Source of the DNA: Actinomycetes bacterium
GTDB lineage: Bacteria; Actinomycetota; Acidimicrobiia; Acidimicrobiales; Acidimicrobiaceae
DNA: 64,000 nt
Assembly (NCBI GenBank): GCA_021841935.1
Contig: JAKCDL010000005.1
Location: 36,538 to 100,537, forward strand
Direction: 5' to 3'
A program made the translations under genes and the position numbers. Positions 44,092-52,941 of the stretch are shown one piece after another. A model generated the notes under the pieces. The model did not search any database. It was not told the origin of the DNA and saw only the letters and a list, made by a program, of their open reading frames with translations. The first letter of the stretch is position 1. Every line of letters begins with the position of its first letter.

Positions 44092-45267
44092 GTGACTATC
44101 GACGACGATTCGCAAATCGCAGTTGCAAAAGATATCTCGACTAAGTCGAATCGAAGTCACGTAACTTCGCCTCAGTTGATCGCCTCTCCTAACGTCACCA
44201 TATATGACGTTGCTAGTCGAGCGGGAGTCTCCATTGCGACTGTATCTCGAGTTTTAAATGGGTATTCGCAGATGAAGCCTGCAACACGTGAGCTTGTCGT
44301 AGCAGCGATGAGGGACCTGCGATTTGTCCCTAATAATTCAGCGCGTGGCCTTTCATCTGGAACAAAGATGGTCTTGGGGATGGTCTTTCTCCACTCGGAG
44401 GCGATCGATCCAGGGCTAGAGGTTGAAGAAGATACACTCCTCTTTACCGACGCAGTTATACGTGGTGCAGAGGAAGAGGCTAGCAAGAGCGGCTATGCCC
44501 TTCTATTAGGTGGCGTTGGTAAGGCGCGCGTAAGCGAGACCATCGATCGAATGTTCTCAAATTGTGACGGAGTCATCTTGTTGGATCGAACTGTACCAGA
44601 TCGTGCGATTCCAACGATCGCAAAGAGGCTCCCGACAGTTCTTCTTGCGGGTAACGGAAAGTCGCGATCGGCTACGACCATACGAGTCGACAATGAAGAG
44701 CCGATGAAAAAGTTAGCGAACCACTTGGTCTCAGTACATGGTTATAGCTCCTTTGCATTCATGGCTGGAATTCGTACCTCCCCTGACTCTGCCGCGCGGG
44801 AGATGAACTTTCGCGAAGAGATCGCTCGACTAGGTGGAAGGGTTGAGACCGATTCCATCTGGGAGTCGAGCTATACGACTTCAGGGGCCATCGCAGCGAT
44901 TGAAGCGCGGTTAAAGATGGATCGGTCGATGCCAGAAGCCATCGTCTGTGCTAACGACCAGAGCGCAGTCGGTGTGATCTATGCCCTAGAGCACCACGGT
45001 TTTCGGGTGCCTCAAGACGTCGCGGTGACGGGTTTTGACGATATATCCCTCTCCCGGAGAATTACACCTTCACTTACTACTGTGCGCCAGCCATTTCAGG
45101 AGTTGGGCAAGGCGGCCGTTGAGGTACTGGTCCGAATCTGTCAAGGCGAGATAAAGAGTGGCTCTGGCTCTCGAGTCCTCCCTACCAAGGTCATCTATCG
45201 AAGCAGTTGTGGATGTGCTGACGTATCAGAGTCTTCTGTTGAAAAGTTTATGAGAGGGCGAGGTTGA
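44092..45267 (+). CDS. LacI-family transcriptional repressor of beta-glucoside use
   Basis: A 391-residue LacI/GalR-family regulator. The helix-turn-helix is VTIYDVASRAGVSIATVSRVLNG with the hinge helix NNSARGLSSG. The periplasmic-binding-like sugar domain follows (MVLGMVFLHS onward), including the FDDISLSRRITPSLTTVRQP block. A C-terminal Cys pair (SSCGCADVS) is typical of LacI family members. I start it at GTG 44092 behind AAAGGGGG. The longer frame would begin inside the operator region. The 30-residue acidic N-terminal extension before the HTH is unusual. It is the first gene of an operon with the dpp-type transporter and probably binds TGTAAGCGCTTACA. Confidence 0.93.
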   Translation: MTIDDDSQIAVAKDISTKSNRSHVTSPQLIASPNVTIYDVASRAGVSIATVSRVLNGYSQMKPATRELVVAAMRDLRFVPNNSARGLSSGTKMVLGMVFLHSEAIDPGLEVEEDTLLFTDAVIRGAEEEASKSGYALLLGGVGKARVSETIDRMFSNCDGVILLDRTVPDRAIPTIAKRLPTVLLAGNGKSRSATTIRVDNEEPMKKLANHLVSVHGYSSFAFMAGIRTSPDSAAREMNFREEIARLGGRVETDSIWESSYTTSGAIAAIEARLKMDRSMPEAIVCANDQSAVGVIYALEHHGFRVPQDVAVTGFDDISLSRRITPSLTTVRQPFQELGKAAVEVLVRICQGEIKSGSGSRVLPTKVIYRSSCGCADVSESSVEKFMRGRG

Positions 45268-45271
45268 CGAA

Positions 45272-46252
45272 GTGAAGTTCCTGTTACGTCGTATTGGATT
45301 TTATCTAGTTGCCCTCTTTGTGGCGATTACAGTCAACTTTTTCATTCCTCGGTTGATGCCGGGAAACGTCGTTGAGTCGTTGATGTCAAAGTACCCAACG
45401 TTGAAGCCACAAGCTCAACACGCCCTTGAGATACTTCTTGGAATTGGCCATAATGGCTCTCTCATCAGTCAGTACTTTACCTACCTCCATCAGCTAGCGA
45501 CGGGTAACTTGGGAATCGATCCCTTGCAATTTCCAACGCCGGTAATAAGCATCATCAAGGCAGCCCTTCCTTGGACATTGGTCTTGGTGGGAACTGCGAC
45601 TGTTATCGCATGGGTCTTAGGGACTTTGCTCGGGATATTTGCGGCGTGGCGCCGTGGTGGATTTCTAGATCAGATCCTTCCTGGTTTGAGCTTCATACAA
45701 GCGACTCCATATTTTTTTCTGGCGCTGGTTCTGGTCTGGGTTCTCTCCATCCACTTCCACCTCTTCCCGTCTCAGCAGGGGTTTTCAAATGGTCTATCCA
45801 TCGGATGGAATGGCCAATTTATCCTAAGCGCCCTCGACCACGCCATCTTGCCCGCGCTAACCATCGTTGTGACCTCAATGGCAGGGTGGATGTTGCAGAT
45901 GAGAAATGTAATGATCACAACTATCGGTGAGGATTACGTTCTCGCAGCCCAAGCCAAGGGTTTGGCTAATCGTCGTGTCATCTTTTCATATGCTGCTAGA
46001 AACGCCATCCTTCCATCGCTCTCAGGCTTTGCTCTGGCCCTTGGATTCGTGGTCTCTGGAACGTTGCTTATGGAGATCGTCTTCAACTACCCAGGTATCG
46101 GCACGCAGCTCTATACAGCTGTTACCTCAAATGATTATCCCCTGACTCAAGCGATCTTTTTGGTCATATCTGTGACGGTGCTAGTTGCAAATATCGTCGC
46201 TGACGTTATCTATGTGGTCTCAGACCCAAGAGCTAGAAGCAAAGGAGAGTAG
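45272..46252 (+). CDS. Family-5-type ABC transporter permease 1 (DppB-like)
   Basis: A 326-residue inner-membrane permease of the peptide/nickel/oligosaccharide (DppB) type. It has six hydrophobic helices. The N-terminal helix with the PRLMPGNVV segment is a DppB hallmark. The EAA loop (VLAAQAKGLANRRVIFSYAARNAILPSLS) docks the ATPases. Its start is 4 nt after the lacI stop, so expression is linked. The neighbouring GH1 enzyme and LacI protein suggest a beta-linked oligosaccharide as substrate rather than a peptide (inference; family 5 binding proteins of this kind are known for cellobiose). Confidence 0.93.
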   Translation: MKFLLRRIGFYLVALFVAITVNFFIPRLMPGNVVESLMSKYPTLKPQAQHALEILLGIGHNGSLISQYFTYLHQLATGNLGIDPLQFPTPVISIIKAALPWTLVLVGTATVIAWVLGTLLGIFAAWRRGGFLDQILPGLSFIQATPYFFLALVLVWVLSIHFHLFPSQQGFSNGLSIGWNGQFILSALDHAILPALTIVVTSMAGWMLQMRNVMITTIGEDYVLAAQAKGLANRRVIFSYAARNAILPSLSGFALALGFVVSGTLLMEIVFNYPGIGTQLYTAVTSNDYPLTQAIFLVISVTVLVANIVADVIYVVSDPRARSKGE

Positions 46253-46259
46253 AGGTCCA

Positions 46260-47438
46260 GTGCGAATAGTTGCAAGGGCGACCCAAATGCGGAGATCGTT
46301 CTCATCACAAAACACCAAGGTCAAAGTTGGAATCATATTGACGCTGATCTTCGTTGCTGTTGCAATCTTTGGTCCGATCTTGGCGCCGTATGATCCATCG
46401 GCCCAAAGCGCAGCTCAAGGAGCCTCAGTTGCGGCGCCATCGGCCAGCCATCTCTTTGGAACTGATCAACTCGGTAGAGATATCTTCTCTCAGGTGCTAG
46501 TAGGTACTAGAACGACCTTACTCCTTGGAATCCTAACCGGACTGATCGCGACCGCCCTTTCGGTTTTGGTTGGGGTTACTTCGGCCTACATCGGTGGTTT
46601 GGGCGATGAACTTCTCTCGCTTGTCTCCAATATCTTTCTCGTCTTTCCTGCCCTTCCGTTCTTGATAGTAGTACTTGGAGCATTTCCAAAGTCAGGGGAG
46701 AGCGCAATGATACTGCTCTTGGCCTTCTTGGGATGGCCTTGGGGGGCTCGAGTGATTCGCGCTCAGACGCTCTCGCTAAGAAATCGTGATTTTATAACTG
46801 CTGCTCGAGAAAGTGGAGAGTCGAACTTTAGAATCATCATCTTTGAGCTACTTCCTAATGAACTATCGCTAATCGCTGCGAGTTTCGTTGGAACGGTCCT
46901 CTATGCCATCGGTGCTTCGGTTGGACTTGACTTCCTCGGGGTCGGAAATACCACTACTTGGTCGCTTGGGACGATACTTTATTGGGCTCAAAATGGCAAT
47001 GCACTACAACTCGGGGCGTGGTGGTGGTTTGCAATTCCCGGAGTCATTATCGCGCTAATCGGTACCGGTCTTGTTCTATTGAACTTTGGCCTCGACGAGA
47101 TCGGAAACCCACGCCTACGTGACAGTAACTCGTCGATCAAGGTTGGCGGTCGCAGAGTTCGACCAAGTGATCCAACTCCAGTTCTGATCGGAGAGGCTGC
47201 GGGTTTCGTAGCCAAGTCAAAGTCGCATAAGGGTTGGAGATCTTCTCAGGCCTCGACCGATGAAACGACCGGCGAAACTGGCGAGAAATTAGGCGACTCC
47301 GTTTCTTTGGTCGCAACGATAGCCGGATCTAATGGAGAGCTGCGGAGCGATGATGCTATGGGCTCTGGAGATAATTTGATCAAAAGCTCCATTGAAGCTG
47401 ATGCCCATGGTTCGACTAGCGAACGAAAGGGGGCTTAA
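46260..47438 (+). CDS. Family-5-type ABC transporter permease 2 (DppC-like) with long C-terminal tail
   Basis: A 392-residue DppC-type permease. An N-terminal helix is followed by the DppC marker HLFGTDQLGRDIFSQVLVGTR, five further helices and the EAA loop FITAARESGESNFRIIIFELLPNELSLI. The C-terminal 100 residues after NPRLRD form an unusual hydrophilic Ser/Gly-rich extension beyond the normal end of about 290 residues. The start GTG 46260 follows AGAGG and lies just after the dppB-like stop. An overlapping longer frame begins at 46185 but would overlap the upstream gene. Paired with the DppB-like subunit in the membrane. Confidence 0.92.
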   Translation: MRIVARATQMRRSFSSQNTKVKVGIILTLIFVAVAIFGPILAPYDPSAQSAAQGASVAAPSASHLFGTDQLGRDIFSQVLVGTRTTLLLGILTGLIATALSVLVGVTSAYIGGLGDELLSLVSNIFLVFPALPFLIVVLGAFPKSGESAMILLLAFLGWPWGARVIRAQTLSLRNRDFITAARESGESNFRIIIFELLPNELSLIAASFVGTVLYAIGASVGLDFLGVGNTTTWSLGTILYWAQNGNALQLGAWWWFAIPGVIIALIGTGLVLLNFGLDEIGNPRLRDSNSSIKVGGRRVRPSDPTPVLIGEAAGFVAKSKSHKGWRSSQASTDETTGETGEKLGDSVSLVATIAGSNGELRSDDAMGSGDNLIKSSIEADAHGSTSERKGA

Positions 47439-47440
47439 CC

Positions 47441-48550
47441 ATGTCGCAAGTCAAAGTCGATCACCTCGACGAAAAGTTGGGTGGTAGCGGCTTATCCCCA
47501 TTGGATGCGAGTCGTCAACCACTTCTTTCGATCAAAGATATGACCGTTGAATATCGGGGGCGAAGTGGATCTGCCAAGGCGGTTGATAGGGCGTCGCTAG
47601 ATATCTACCCCCAAGAGGTTGTCGGCCTCGCGGGAGAGTCTGGTTCGGGAAAGTCAACGCTCGCATATGCTGCCTGTCGGCTTCTTAGGCCACCGGCTGT
47701 CATTACTGGAGGGTCAACTCTTTACTCAGGCGGCGACTTCTCTCGGTCCCCGCGTGACATATTCAAGATGAGCGACGACGAGCTCACTTCCTTGAGGTGG
47801 AAGGAGATCTCAATCGTCTTTCAAAGCGCAATGAACTCTTTGAATCCCGTGATGAAGATCGGAGTACAGCTTCGAGATGCAATAGATGTGCACCTCTCGC
47901 TATCAAAAAGCGAGGCCGATGCCAAGGTCGAAGAGGTCTTAGACATGGTTGGCATTCCTAGGGACCGGGCTCGCAGTTACCCTCATCAGCTCTCAGGTGG
48001 TATGCGTCAGAGAGTCATCATCGCGATGGCACTCGTCGCGAATCCCAAGTTGATCATCATGGACGAGCCAACGACGGCCCTTGACGTCGTACTTCAACGG
48101 GAAATCTTATCTCAGATCGTTGAGCTAAAGCAGCGCCTCGGCTTTGCAGTTCTCTTTATTACTCACGATCTATCGCTCATGATGGAGTTGACCGACCGAC
48201 TAGCCATAATGTACGCCGGAAGGATCGTTGAGATAGGAGATACGAAGGCACTTCGGAGTCGTCCACTTCACCCCTACACTCGGGGACTTCTCGCCTCCTT
48301 TCCCTCCATTCGAGGGGCTCGCCGAGAGTTGAGCGGAATTAAAGGTGCGCCACCGTCGCCACTAGAGACAATTGATGGCTGTCCCTTTGCTCCTCGATGC
48401 CAATTCGCCCGTGAGAGTTGTGGTCAGGTTTCGATGCAATTGGAGTCACTAGATCGTATAGATCTAGATCACCTCTCTGCCTGTCCATTCGAAGTTGGTC
48501 AGGTGGCCGGCATTGATCAAGGAGTAGGAGGAGGTGGCATAGATGAGTAA
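47441..48550 (+). CDS. Family-5-type ABC transporter ATPase 1 (DppD-like)
   Basis: A 369-residue ATPase with Walker A GESGSGKST, signature LSGGMRQRVIIAMAL, Walker B LIIMDEPTTALDV and H-loop FITHDLSLMMEL. The C-terminal region contains the oligopeptide-transporter extension CPFAPRCQFARESC, whose Cys residues bind an iron-sulfur cluster or metal in some Dpp/Opp ATPases. It starts at ATG 47441, 3 nt after the DppC-like stop, and overlaps the next ATPase by 8 nt. Confidence 0.95.
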   Translation: MSQVKVDHLDEKLGGSGLSPLDASRQPLLSIKDMTVEYRGRSGSAKAVDRASLDIYPQEVVGLAGESGSGKSTLAYAACRLLRPPAVITGGSTLYSGGDFSRSPRDIFKMSDDELTSLRWKEISIVFQSAMNSLNPVMKIGVQLRDAIDVHLSLSKSEADAKVEEVLDMVGIPRDRARSYPHQLSGGMRQRVIIAMALVANPKLIIMDEPTTALDVVLQREILSQIVELKQRLGFAVLFITHDLSLMMELTDRLAIMYAGRIVEIGDTKALRSRPLHPYTRGLLASFPSIRGARRELSGIKGAPPSPLETIDGCPFAPRCQFARESCGQVSMQLESLDRIDLDHLSACPFEVGQVAGIDQGVGGGGIDE

Positions 48551-49649
48551 TCAAGAGGGCACTTCCTTGCAGGGCGTTAGTGAACAAAATAACGCTGATT
48601 CGTCGATTGAGTTGTCGACGGGGGAGTCACCCCTCCTAATAGCAAGGGATATCCATAAGAGCTATCGAACCTCTAGAAGGCATAATACAGATGTTAAAGC
48701 ACTTCGAGGTGTAAACATTGAGCTCTCAGTAGGGAAGGTAGTTGCCCTTGTAGGCGAGTCTGGCTCTGGTAAATCTACCATCGCTCGCATTTTGGCTGGA
48801 CAAGAAGCGCCAACGAGTGGCGATATCCTCTTCGACGGTCAGGTGGCAAACTTCCGAGGATCGAAGAACTATCGAGACTACAAGTCAAAGGTACAGATGG
48901 TCTTCCAAGACCCCTTTGCATCTCTCAATCCAATTCACACTATCGCTTATCACCTCTCTCGTCCCCTTGCAATACATGGGAGCGAAAAGCCTAGCCACGA
49001 AGCGATGGAGGAGTTGTGTGAGATGGTCCGTTTAGTGCCTCCGTCGAGATTTTTGTCAAAGTATCCTCACGAACTTTCAGGTGGACAGCGACAGCGCGCA
49101 GCGATTGCGAGAGCATTAGCAGCGCGACCCAGAGTGCTTCTCGCCGATGAGCCAGTTTCGATGCTCGATGTATCGATTCGTCTAGAGGTTCTCAATCTCC
49201 TTGATAGCCTTCGGTCTAAGTTCTCTCTAGCGATGCTCTATATCACCCACGACATCGCATCGGCTCGATACTTTGCCGATGAGATTTTGGTGATGTATAA
49301 GGGTGTGATCGTCGAAAAGGGGGGAGCAGAAGAGGTGACCCAATCACCGAAGCACCCATATACGAAGCTGTTGATCGATTCGTCTCCTGATCCAGATGAT
49401 CTAGGTAGCAACCTTCGGTCCGCTCGTGTGATCGATGCCCGTGTCCCTGTTTCTAGTGGAACGCCAGATCAGGGGTGTCGCTTTGCACCAAGGTGTCCAC
49501 TGGCGATGGATCGTTGCCAAAGGGAGGATCCATCTCTTCTATCTATCTCCTCGTCACGAAGGATCGCCTGTTGGGCGGTTACCACTTCTGAAAGTGGCGA
49601 GGATTCAGTTTTAGCGGAAGGAGGGGCAGGGGGAAGTTTTAGGGGTTAG
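48543..49649 (+). CDS. Family-5-type ABC transporter ATPase 2 (DppF-like)
   Basis: A 368-residue ATPase partner of the DppD-like protein. Walker A GESGSGKST, Q-loop VFQDPFASLNP, signature LSGGQRQRAAIARAL, Walker B VLLADEPVSMLDVS and the H-loop YITHDIASARYF are intact. The C-terminal Cys motif CRFAPRCPLAMDRC is present. It starts at ATG 48543, overlapping the preceding gene by 8 nt, so the two ATPases are probably made in equal amounts. Confidence 0.95.
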   Translation: MSNQEGTSLQGVSEQNNADSSIELSTGESPLLIARDIHKSYRTSRRHNTDVKALRGVNIELSVGKVVALVGESGSGKSTIARILAGQEAPTSGDILFDGQVANFRGSKNYRDYKSKVQMVFQDPFASLNPIHTIAYHLSRPLAIHGSEKPSHEAMEELCEMVRLVPPSRFLSKYPHELSGGQRQRAAIARALAARPRVLLADEPVSMLDVSIRLEVLNLLDSLRSKFSLAMLYITHDIASARYFADEILVMYKGVIVEKGGAEEVTQSPKHPYTKLLIDSSPDPDDLGSNLRSARVIDARVPVSSGTPDQGCRFAPRCPLAMDRCQREDPSLLSISSSRRIACWAVTTSESGEDSVLAEGGAGGSFRG

Positions 49650-49651
49650 AA

Positions 49652-49710
49652 CTCGCGCCAGTTGGTTTGAAGTTTCTGGCGCGAGCTCGTTGAGTAGCCC
49701 ACTAGGTGGG
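49652..49710 (+). promoter_or_regulatory. Two hairpins between the ATPase and binding-protein genes
   Basis: CTCGCGCCAG (49652-49661) pairs with CTGGCGCGAG (49676-49685), a perfect 10-bp stem. CCCAC-TAG-GTGGG (49698-49710) follows. No T-run. In similar operons such hairpins stabilise or partly terminate mRNA and let the binding protein be expressed to a different level. Confidence 0.55.
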
Positions 49711-49746
49711 ACCAATACAACTAATTGAAAGGTTAGTAGGAATCTA

Positions 49747-51435
49747 ATGAAATTTAGACCTTCACATTTATTTGTCGGTAGCGCGCTATCGGCGTTACTA
49801 CTTGCGGCGTGCGGATCGGGAGCGAGCAGCACTTCTTCGACGTCGGCCTCGAGTGGAAGCTCGTCTAATAGCTCGGCTTCGGGTGCCAACCAGGTGCTCA
49901 CCATGGAGTCTTCTCCAACGGGTCCAATAACGCAGAGCTTCAATCCGTTCTTGAACTCATCGGCAGCATCTCTTCTAGGTGCGACTTCGATGATCTATGA
50001 ACCACTCATACAATTTGACCTAGCTAATCCAACGGTACAGTATCCCTGGCTAGCTACCTCTTATCAGTGGAACTCTGACGGGACTGCTATAACCTTTACG
50101 ATACGTAAAGGTGTAAAGTGGAGCAATGGAACGCCCCTTACGCCAGCCGATGTAGCCTTTACGTATCAGCTGGTTCAAAATAACGCTGATATCAACACTG
50201 GCGGTTTGAATATTACAGGTGTCTCAACTTCGGGCGATCAAGTTACAGTCACCTTTGCTACACCTCAATATACAAATCTTCAGTCGATCGCTAACGTCTA
50301 TATCGTTCCGAAGGCCATCTGGTCTAGTGTTGGTGATCCCGGTAAGTATGTTGATGCTAATCCTGTTGGTACTGGACCATATGTCCTGAAGACCTTCACT
50401 CCAGAAGGGTTGACGCTAACGAAGAATACAAGTTATTGGCAACCAGTAAATGTCAATACTTTGAGCTTCCCCGTCTACTCGTCGAATACAACGGCCCTCG
50501 AAGCTCTGCAAAATAATCAGGCGCAATGGGCTGGTAACTTCATCACTGGACTCAACCAGATCTTCATCAATCCAAGTCCATCTACTCACCATGCTTGGTT
50601 TGCGCCACTCAACACCAACTCGTTGATGCCTAATTTGAATCAATGGCCTACTAATCAGTTAGCCGTGAGACAAGCGATTAGCGCAGCGATCGATCGCAAC
50701 GCTATTAGTAGCCAGGGAGAATCTGGTCTAGAGCCTCCGGTTAAAAATGCCAGTGGTTTGGTGCTTCCGACCTTCAACTCATATAACGATCCGTCGTTGA
50801 GCCAATACAACCTAGATCCAAATGGAAGTGCGCAGGCAGCTGATGCGATCCTGACCAAGGCGGGATATACGATCGGATCAGATGGCTACTACCAATACCA
50901 AGGTAAACCAGTAACGATCTCTATCGTTGATCCTGCGGCCTATACCGACTACGCCGCCGACGATGAGATAGTTGCCCAGGACCTCCAAAAGGCCCACATC
51001 AACGCCACGTTCAATGGCCTTGCGGTTAGTGCTTGGTCAAGCGATGTCGCTACGGGAAACTTCCAATTGACGATGCACTGGTCAGGGCAGGGAATAACTC
51101 CCTACCAACTCTATGAAGGTTGGCTAGATTCGAAGCTCGCTACCTCACAGGCATCTGGCGACTATGAGCGATTGAACGATCCGACCATACAAAGCGATCT
51201 GGCGACCTTAGCTGCAGCCTCCACCCCAGCTGCGCAAAAGGCGGCGTTGCTTCCCATTGAGCAGTATGTAGCGACTCAATTGCCGGTAATCCCCACCGTC
51301 TACGGTGCGGCCTTTGATGAGTACAACTCCCAGCACTTCACGGGTTGGCCCACCCCATCCAACCCATATGAGTCTGGTCAGCCATCTGCCCCGACAAACG
51401 AGGTAGTTGTATTGCATTTGAAGCCCATCGGTTAG
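49747..51435 (+). CDS. Family-5 extracellular solute-binding lipoprotein (oligosaccharide/peptide)
   Basis: A 562-residue binding protein of family 5. The signal peptide ends in the lipobox LLAACG (Cys22), followed by a Ser/Ala-rich linker of about 30 residues. The mature domain has the usual SFNPFLNSSAASL and AITFTIRKGVKWSNGTPLTPADVAFTYQL entries, and VGTGPYVLKTF. Starting ATG 49747 follows AAGGTTAGTAGGA. It completes the LacI-controlled uptake operon. The GH1 beta-glucosidase and amylosucrase share its operators, so the cargo is probably a beta-glucoside or related sugar. Family-5 members bind peptides as often as sugars, so this remains inference. Confidence 0.94.
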   Translation: MKFRPSHLFVGSALSALLLAACGSGASSTSSTSASSGSSSNSSASGANQVLTMESSPTGPITQSFNPFLNSSAASLLGATSMIYEPLIQFDLANPTVQYPWLATSYQWNSDGTAITFTIRKGVKWSNGTPLTPADVAFTYQLVQNNADINTGGLNITGVSTSGDQVTVTFATPQYTNLQSIANVYIVPKAIWSSVGDPGKYVDANPVGTGPYVLKTFTPEGLTLTKNTSYWQPVNVNTLSFPVYSSNTTALEALQNNQAQWAGNFITGLNQIFINPSPSTHHAWFAPLNTNSLMPNLNQWPTNQLAVRQAISAAIDRNAISSQGESGLEPPVKNASGLVLPTFNSYNDPSLSQYNLDPNGSAQAADAILTKAGYTIGSDGYYQYQGKPVTISIVDPAAYTDYAADDEIVAQDLQKAHINATFNGLAVSAWSSDVATGNFQLTMHWSGQGITPYQLYEGWLDSKLATSQASGDYERLNDPTIQSDLATLAAASTPAAQKAALLPIEQYVATQLPVIPTVYGAAFDEYNSQHFTGWPTPSNPYESGQPSAPTNEVVVLHLKPIG

Positions 51436-51483
51436 AGATAACGCTTTACAGCTATAGGTTGCCTGTAAACCCCTTATAGGTAG

Positions 51484-51525
51484 ATCACGCGGTTCGATCA
51501 TTGGATTGAACCGCGTGATTATTTA
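51484..51525 (+). terminator. Terminator after the transporter operon
   Basis: ATCACGCGGTTC (51484-51495) pairs with GAACCGCGTGAT (51508-51519), loop of 12 nt, then TATTTAATT. A strong hairpin with a broken T-run. Confidence 0.8.
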
Positions 51526-51948
51526 ATTGCGTCAGATCAGTTCAGATCTTCCAAATGGAGATCGACCGAGTCGTATCTGATGCCGACTTCGCTTCCTTCA
51601 AGATCCCTGGTCTTCTCGAAGGTATTACGAATATTGGCCATGAGGAGTGCTACATGACGGGAATTTTTGCGCCGTGTAATAGTGTCGTTGATTGCCGTTT
51701 TTTACTTGTGGCTGCTTCGCTATTTGAATTCAACATGTCAAGCGGACAATTTATTACGCTGGATTTAGTCACGAGATTGCCGATAGTTGAGGTGCTAGAT
51801 GTTACGCAGTGCATGAATTAATAGAATCGAAACGCTCTGCTTGAGACGCGTTTCTAGGATTGCTTTTTTGGTGACTTTGACGAAGCGCAGCTTGATTTGG
51901 ATGAATAAATCTACTATGACATCTTCGTAATCATCCTTTAGGACTTTG
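51526..51948. other. Intergenic stretch with no supportable gene
   Basis: An 88-codon plus-strand frame at 51555-51821 has no recognisable motif and no good ribosome binding site. The rest is AT-rich and shows nothing. Confidence 0.5.
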
Positions 51949-52641
51949 CTATAGGTGAGTTATAGCGGAGATGGCTAAAACCAGTCCAATAAGTGAAATT
52001 GTGAAGCCGGGGCGTAGAAAAGTCGATCTGCCAGACGGAAGCGGTTTACTTATTGCGGTTGTCGACTCTTTTGATCCAGCTGTTGGACTTGAAAGAAGTC
52101 TCAGTCGCATTAGTTCTCGTGAATTTAGGATTATGACAAAGATATTAATAGGTAGTGCATATCCCCACCATCCGTAGAGGAGTGACTTGTTTTGGGCCTC
52201 TCGTCCGGTATTCCTTCCGCAATCTCTACAAAGTCTGCCGCCGAGACGGGTTACTTTGAAAAACAGAAAAAATCCAGCTAAATAACGGAAGTTAACCATT
52301 TCTGTTGGAGCGTGGCCACAAAGAGTGCAATTATCTTTACTTGAACTGTAATTGTGGCCGTCAACTTTAGCTTCATCTTTAGCAGGTGAATTTAACAGTA
52401 ATTGCTGGCTGATTAGTTGATCGTATTGACTTCTTTTCGTTGGGTCAGATAGAATCTCATATGCTTGAGATACTTTGGACATTTGGTTCGAGTATGCAAC
52501 TTGCAGCTCTTGACTTTCACTTCGGTGGAGATCTGGATGAAGTTCTTTGGCTTTTTCACGGTATGCATGCCTGATCGCTTCTGGGGTGGCAGAAGTTGGG
52601 ACGCCAAGTAATTGGTAGTGATTTTCAACCACGATCCACAA
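51949..52641 (-). CDS. J-domain protein with zinc ribbon and membrane helices
   Basis: A 230-residue protein. The N-terminal J domain (about 7-75) has the HPD motif at 35-37 (ELHPDLH) and should stimulate an Hsp70 partner. A central zinc-ribbon-like region follows, with CTLCGH near 108 and CRDC near 142, the four Cys of a small zinc site. Then come one to two hydrophobic helices (NFRYLAGFFLFF; GYALPINIFVIIL) and a C-terminal helix (TISLIGLVLAISAI). DnaJ proteins of this type anchor Hsp70 activity at the membrane. Start is TTG 52641 or GTG 52632. Unlike full DnaJ it lacks the Gly/Phe region and the CXXCXGXG repeats, so it is a class C type J protein. Confidence 0.82.
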   Translation of the reverse strand: MWIVVENHYQLLGVPTSATPEAIRHAYREKAKELHPDLHRSESQELQVAYSNQMSKVSQAYEILSDPTKRSQYDQLISQQLLLNSPAKDEAKVDGHNYSSSKDNCTLCGHAPTEMVNFRYLAGFFLFFKVTRLGGRLCRDCGRNTGREAQNKSLLYGWWGYALPINIFVIILNSRELMRLRLLSSPTAGSKESTTAISKPLPSGRSTFLRPGFTISLIGLVLAISAITHL

Positions 52642-52941
52642 TTCTATTGGTCGATACCATTTGTCGCGAATTTGTATGCCGCGTTTGAAAGCGCTGCTCG
52701 GTTGCGGTTATTTTTTTGGATGAACTCTAAAGCTTTTATGGATCTTTGAAGGTATGGATTGGATTATTGTTGTGAGCTTTTTCGATTAGTTGGATTCGTT
52801 GTTTTTTTGGTTACTTTGTTGCGACATGGTTCTATTACCTTGGTGTTAGCTGATCCGATTCCTTTAGATGTCTAAATTTGGGGCGAATATATTACTTAGA
52901 TCGGCTCGATTGATCGTTGCGACTGTACAAGTTTTACGAAT
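52642..52941. other. AT-rich intergenic region
   Basis: 300 bp of T-rich DNA between the J-domain gene and the SPFH gene, both on the minus strand. No gene or clear hairpin seen. Confidence 0.5.

Noticed and set aside
51555-51821. 88-codon plus-strand frame after the transporter terminator
   Set aside because: No recognisable motif or ribosome binding site; composition like the non-coding surroundings.
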